DNA from: Pyrocephalus nanus
Taxonomy: Eukaryota; Chordata; Aves; Passeriformes; Tyrannidae
Length of the DNA: 64,000 nucleotides
Direction of reading: 5' to 3'
Assembly (NCBI GenBank): GCA_038380795.1
Contig: CM076268.1
Coordinates: forward strand, 15,814,001 to 15,878,000
Positions 59,637 through 64,000 of this stretch are shown here, one piece after another. The notes under the pieces were generated by a model. It saw nothing but the letters and a program-made list of their open reading frames with translations, was not told the DNA's origin and made no database searches. How positions within the stretch are numbered: the first letter of the stretch is position 1; the number at the start of each line of letters is the position of its first letter. A program made the translations under genes and the position numbers.

Positions 59637-60173
59637 CCTTAAACACATTTTTCTATGTATCTTCAGTTATCTAGGTATCTTTATCATATTTAAGAAAACA
59701 AAGAATATATGAAAAACAATACTTAGAAATTTTCAGAAAACTGTAACATAGAAGTATCTGAATAGAATAGAAATAGTATTGATATTGAATAGAAGTATCT
59801 GAAAATTACTGTATGCACAATGGATATACACTTTGTATACACTGTGGATATTCCACTACTCAAGCTCACCAGATTGGGTACTTGGAAGACTTACCCTCCT
59901 TTCAGTTCCACCTATGAATTTATGAATGAGACTCCACAGCAGAAGAGCAGCACAGATTATGAATCTGCTTATTGTCAACACAATGTCATGAAAGATTTTG
60001 CCAAATCCCTCTTTTACCCTCTTCTACAGTCATCTACTTACATATTTTTATTCCAACCACCAATCAAATATGTTATTTAGAGAGGAGTTTTCTATTTATT
60101 TTGTTTGTTTTTAAAGCAGTAACAGCAGCAATGCTTTGCTAAGTGATGCAGTGTGCTTAGATGCATGAATTTT

Positions 60174-60215
60174 GCAGGGGGGTAGATGACACTCCAGATG
60201 GCTTCCCTGCAGATC
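60174..60215 (+). mobile_element. Possible CR1 3' tail remnant
   Basis: GCAGGGGGGTAGATGACACT, then CCAGATGGCTTCCCTGC, resembles the CR1 end GGGGGTTGGACTAGATGACC, then TCCAGAGGTCCCTTCC, with deletions. The match is weak. Confidence 0.35.
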
Positions 60216-63200
60216 TCCAGAGATGGAGAAATTCTTCAGAAATGACACAGAGACGGTTTCCAGGGAAAGTGCCTGTATTTTGGAGAGCATTTCTATGCTT
60301 CTGGCCTTGCATTGTATCTCAGTGCTCAAATCTTATCTTAGTGCACATTCACTGGGGTGCAGTAAGGACAATCTCCAAGGACTTGGATATTCCATACCCT
60401 TTCAGCAGAGATTATGAATACCTAGACTATCTTCATTGACAGATGAAGGAGTGGCTGTGTCTCCTAAGACTTAAGAGAACCAGCTGGTAAAAAGGCAGCA
60501 AGCATGCAGCACTACACCTAGGAGAGACCACCAAGGTTTTTTTTCCATGTCCTCGACCAGCTAGGCTGTGAGAACACAAAACCAGCTTGGAAGCACTTCC
60601 ATCACCATTTTCTCTTGGCGAATGCTGCCTGTTTTGTTTGTTTCATAAGCCATCCCCTGTTTATATATTCCTGTTTACACTTAATTTTAGTGCATACATT
60701 GGTTTATTTTTAACAGGATACTCTCTTCTCTCCACATTCTTGCATTCTCTCCAGTGATGAAGCATCAGCATTCTGGAGAGTGTAAAAACGTATCAAACTT
60801 CTTGTAACAGATCCCCTCGTGATACAGCCCCATTATGGGACTCCAAAAAAATTTCTCTAGGTAATACAAATGCCATTTTACCTTCTATACCAACACAAAA
60901 TGGATATCTGCAGTGATGTGCACTTCCATTAGAAAAGAAAGTAAAAAGGTTATTTAGCTTCCTTATATACTTGCAGGAAGATTATAAAACAGATTTAAAG
61001 CGGCCCCTTCTTCTGCAACCTTTTAGAAATTGTTCTCTTTCCTTTGAAAAAAGGTGCAGGACAACTCTGAATAAATCAAAGTCAAATATGTCAAAAGAAT
61101 AATTACAGCACAAATCACAGCTGTCTTGAATACTACTGTATATTTAAAAACAGAATTAAAGAAATCAACTTCCATAAGTATTTTATTTTACCTCACAATT
61201 GCAGTGACTGCACTGACAAATTAACAAAAAATGGTATTGCTTAAAAGAAGATTCTAAGAAGACCAAACAGCAGAGGGATGCAAAATAATAACACAAAGAA
61301 AAAAACAGTGTTCTTATTCATCTCTCCATTATTTAAAAAAAAAAAAAAATGAAATCAAGGAACATTTAGTGGAACTGAAAGGCAATGTATTTAAATCAAA
61401 ATTAACTAGAACAAATTATCACAGCTTTCCACGAGGGCAGAAGCTTAGCAGGATTTTCAAGAGATTAAGCCTTTACATAGCTAATGAAATCATTCAGGAT
61501 TTAAGCCAAATACTAATGGAGGCAGGGAAGAAATATCTCTTAATGCAAATTAGTCAGTAAGTGTCTATGAAGGGATTTCTTGCACCTTCCACTCAGTGAA
61601 TCTGACTAAATGCAGAAAGCAGAGGACTTTCCTGGACTTGATATAGTAAAGCAGTTACTTTTCAGTACATTTTTCTGTATAATAGATGTATGTTCAATTC
61701 TGCTGAGTAGTTGGTATTTTGTGTGCTTTCCTAGGAACACAAGTAAAAATGTGCAAACATTTATTGAATTAAAGACTTACTTCTAAAAAGGACATTCCCA
61801 AAAGCACCCAGGCTTTTTTCCCCAAAATACAGAAAATATTCACACAAGTATTGCATTATTTCTTATTGTTCTGATTTCCCACAGTTGAATTGATGCAATA
61901 TTACACGCAGAAGTATAAGGAATAAACTTTACCAGAAATCACGTCCCCTCTCTGTAATACTATTTCTCTCCTAGATTAAAAAAACCCAACAAAGTGTGTT
62001 TTTAAAAGAGTCCCTTTCTTCCTCTGCCTCACACACTTCCTCTAGAGCTCCTGGAGGAAAAAGTTGCCAGGGTTTGCATAATTAAGCTTGAAAACTCTCT
62101 TGGAACTGCATTATTATGTGGTTATTTCTATATATAGGTTTGACTATTAGAGCAAACCATATAGTCTGTATTTAGCTAGCAATTAAAGATTTTACATTTT
62201 TCCTCTCTGTAAAGAAAATAATTATTCTGCAAGAATTTAAATGAACTTAAAACATTGTGTCAGCAATCTCCCACCTCATTTACATTTATTATGCAATTTT
62301 TACATCTGATGTCCTCTAAATATCAACATCATTTTCATCCAGGGTGTTTGATATATAAGTTATTAAAGATACAAGTCAAGAAAAAAGGAAGTACAAAGTT
62401 TAAAATATATGTAGAGTATGCCTGTAATAAATAATAGTGAAAGAACCACAATACACATTATTTTAAAACCATCTATAGGAATTATGATTAAAATTACACT
62501 CCACTGGTTCAGCTTCCATAGCCACTACCAGCAGGTTATCCATTATGGTGATAAATTGTCAGTCAAAGACTAAATTCACAAATTTGTTTTTTTTTTTTAC
62601 TGGATGCTAAAAAATAAACTCATACTTACCTAAATTGGGATCAACATTCAATAGCTCTTGTGGCAGATTCAGCACCTTTAGTACAGTTCATTACTAAAAT
62701 TGTTTTTCCTCTGTTGTTAAACCACAAGTTATTATTTATTCTGTTTGGAAACAGTGCTTTACATATCTTATAGAAATACACGGTCTTTGAAGAAGTGTTT
62801 CTTTTAGTGTCCTATGAATTAGAACATACAAATTACTTTGATTTCTAACTTCAAAGCATGACTACAGAGAAAAATCATGTTGGTAAATAATAATGCATGC
62901 TCCAAGGCATTAATCTATCTACACACTTCTGTAGGAAATAAATGTCTTATTCAAGCTGTATCCAAGTAAAACTTGTTTTGTAGTCACATGAAATGCACTT
63001 CAATTAATTTATTTTTGCTCATAGGTCTGCATTACATAAAATCACTTTGATATCACATAAGAGATGGTATTTATTAAATAGTTGATTTATAATATATCAT
63101 ATGAAATAAAAGGAAATTATATCTTCTTCAAAGGATTCTACTCACTAAGTTCTGGAAAAGGACAACAACACTTGATGACATGAACAGTAGTGGACTTTTC

Positions 63201-63330
63201 CCAGGAGATATATCCTGTGACAAATTCTCTTGGGAAATGGTCTTTTGCTGGTCTTTCTAGCCTCAGAGAAGTGGAAATCTTGGCATGATGCTCTGAAACA
63301 TAATCTAAGGAACTTGTAAAATTAAATTTA

Positions 63331-63410
63331 CTTGGCAGTGCTAGTTTTATGGTTGGATTCAAACTTCAAGGTTCTTTTCCAACCTACATGATTCTGTGGT
63401 TCTATTCTGT
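63331..63410 (+). mobile_element. CR1 3' tail remnant
   Basis: CTTGGCAGTGCTAGTTTTAT, then GGTTGGATTCAAACTTCAAG, GTTCTTTTCCAACCTACATG and ATTCTGTGGTTCTATTCTGT, matches the avian CR1 3' end including the terminal ATTCTATG-type octamer repeats. Confidence 0.85.
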
Positions 63411-64000
63411 CATGTTAAAATGTTCAGTATTCTGCAATTCACTTCCCATGACCTCATTCAAAATGAAAAAGTCCATTTAAAGAAAAGGACTCTAAAATAG
63501 CCGATTAAACATTTTATTTCAAACATAGCTATATTTGAAATCCCCCTTAATTCACTTTTCTTCTTGCAAACTTTCTACTGTGTATGTTCCCAAGGTAGGC
63601 ATCAGCTGCGGCTGAATGCAGAGTCTGGAGCTTGCACAGAATAGAATCCAAATGTTGTGAAAGAACTTTCTATTCCTCTTGGAACTCTCTGTGTTGCTCT
63701 GACAAACCTCATTTCAGTTCCTCCTTGAGGCCTCCATGCCCTTCTCATCATGAGGGAAACATGCCCCCACCTTCCACTGTAGCCACAAATCGGACAAAAG
63801 AAGTGCTTCCTAAAATGGTTTTGGGAAAAGGTTATTTTGGAAAGTGGGGAGTTGTTTTCACATCAGCTCCAAGACAGACAGAGATACAAAGAGTTCTCAT
63901 AAATAACAACACTCACTGCAGTTGCTGATATAATATCTACTACTGGACACTGTAGAACATCATCACTCTAAAAATTTAAAAATCTTATCACCTTGCTTTT
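63411..64000. other. Intergenic, no gene seen
   Basis: AT-rich sequence to the window edge. A 98-codon plus-strand frame at 63632-63928 has no domain I recognise. Confidence 0.45.

Larger units (their letters stand above)
59109..63330. other. Intergenic, no gene seen
   Basis: AT-rich DNA with a degenerate TCAAGA repeat (59564-59636), a possible CR1 tail near 60177 and an A tract at about 61335-61349. No coding exon was recognised. Confidence 0.5.

Overview
The window looks like nuclear DNA from a bird. It holds two recognisable vertebrate genes with CpG-island promoters, separated by tens of kilobases of AT-rich non-coding DNA. The readable interspersed repeats are decayed CR1 LINE 3' ends (the dominant avian LINE) and a few very old MIR-like fragments. 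I saw no Alu, B1 or other mammal-specific repeats. No bacterial, viral or organellar genes were recognised. The species cannot be named from this sequence.

Layout. About 1-2.1 kb is 3' flank. About 2.1-11.9 kb, minus strand, is ZNF518A: a probable 3' UTR, one large coding exon (4.67 kb, 1556 aa), a splice acceptor just upstream of the ATG, roughly 4 kb of 5' intron(s), and a non-coding first exon inside a CpG island at about 11.1-12.0 kb. About 12-46 kb is a gene desert with CR1 and MIR relics, short tandem repeats, A/C-rich low-complexity tracts and one unexplained CpG-rich patch at about 33.0-34.2 kb. About 46.1-56.8 kb, plus strand, is CCNJ (cyclin J): a CpG-island promoter with repeated CCAAT boxes, five coding exons encoding 383 aa, and a long 3' UTR ending near a strong polyadenylation signal at 56.81 kb. 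About 56.9-64 kb is AT-rich intergenic DNA with CR1 tails.

How the genes relate. ZNF518A is a multi-zinc-finger nuclear protein linked to G9A/GLP and PRC2 silencing complexes. CCNJ is an atypical cyclin. They are neighbours in the human genome too, so this is conserved synteny and supports calling A and J rather than their paralogues ZNF518B and CCNJL. Here they are transcribed away from each other, with about 35 kb between the promoters. As I recall the human map, both point the same way.

The most interesting signals are: loss of both zinc-binding histidines in the fifth N-terminal finger of ZNF518A; a near-perfect SOX-OCT composite motif in a CpG-rich, TATA-bearing segment at 33.1 kb that could be an LTR or orphan promoter; a locally duplicated CCAAT module plus uORFs at the CCNJ promoter; and a miR-125 (lin-4) 8-mer together with a let-7 7-mer in the CCNJ 3' UTR. 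Nothing seen amounts to a wholly new biological system.
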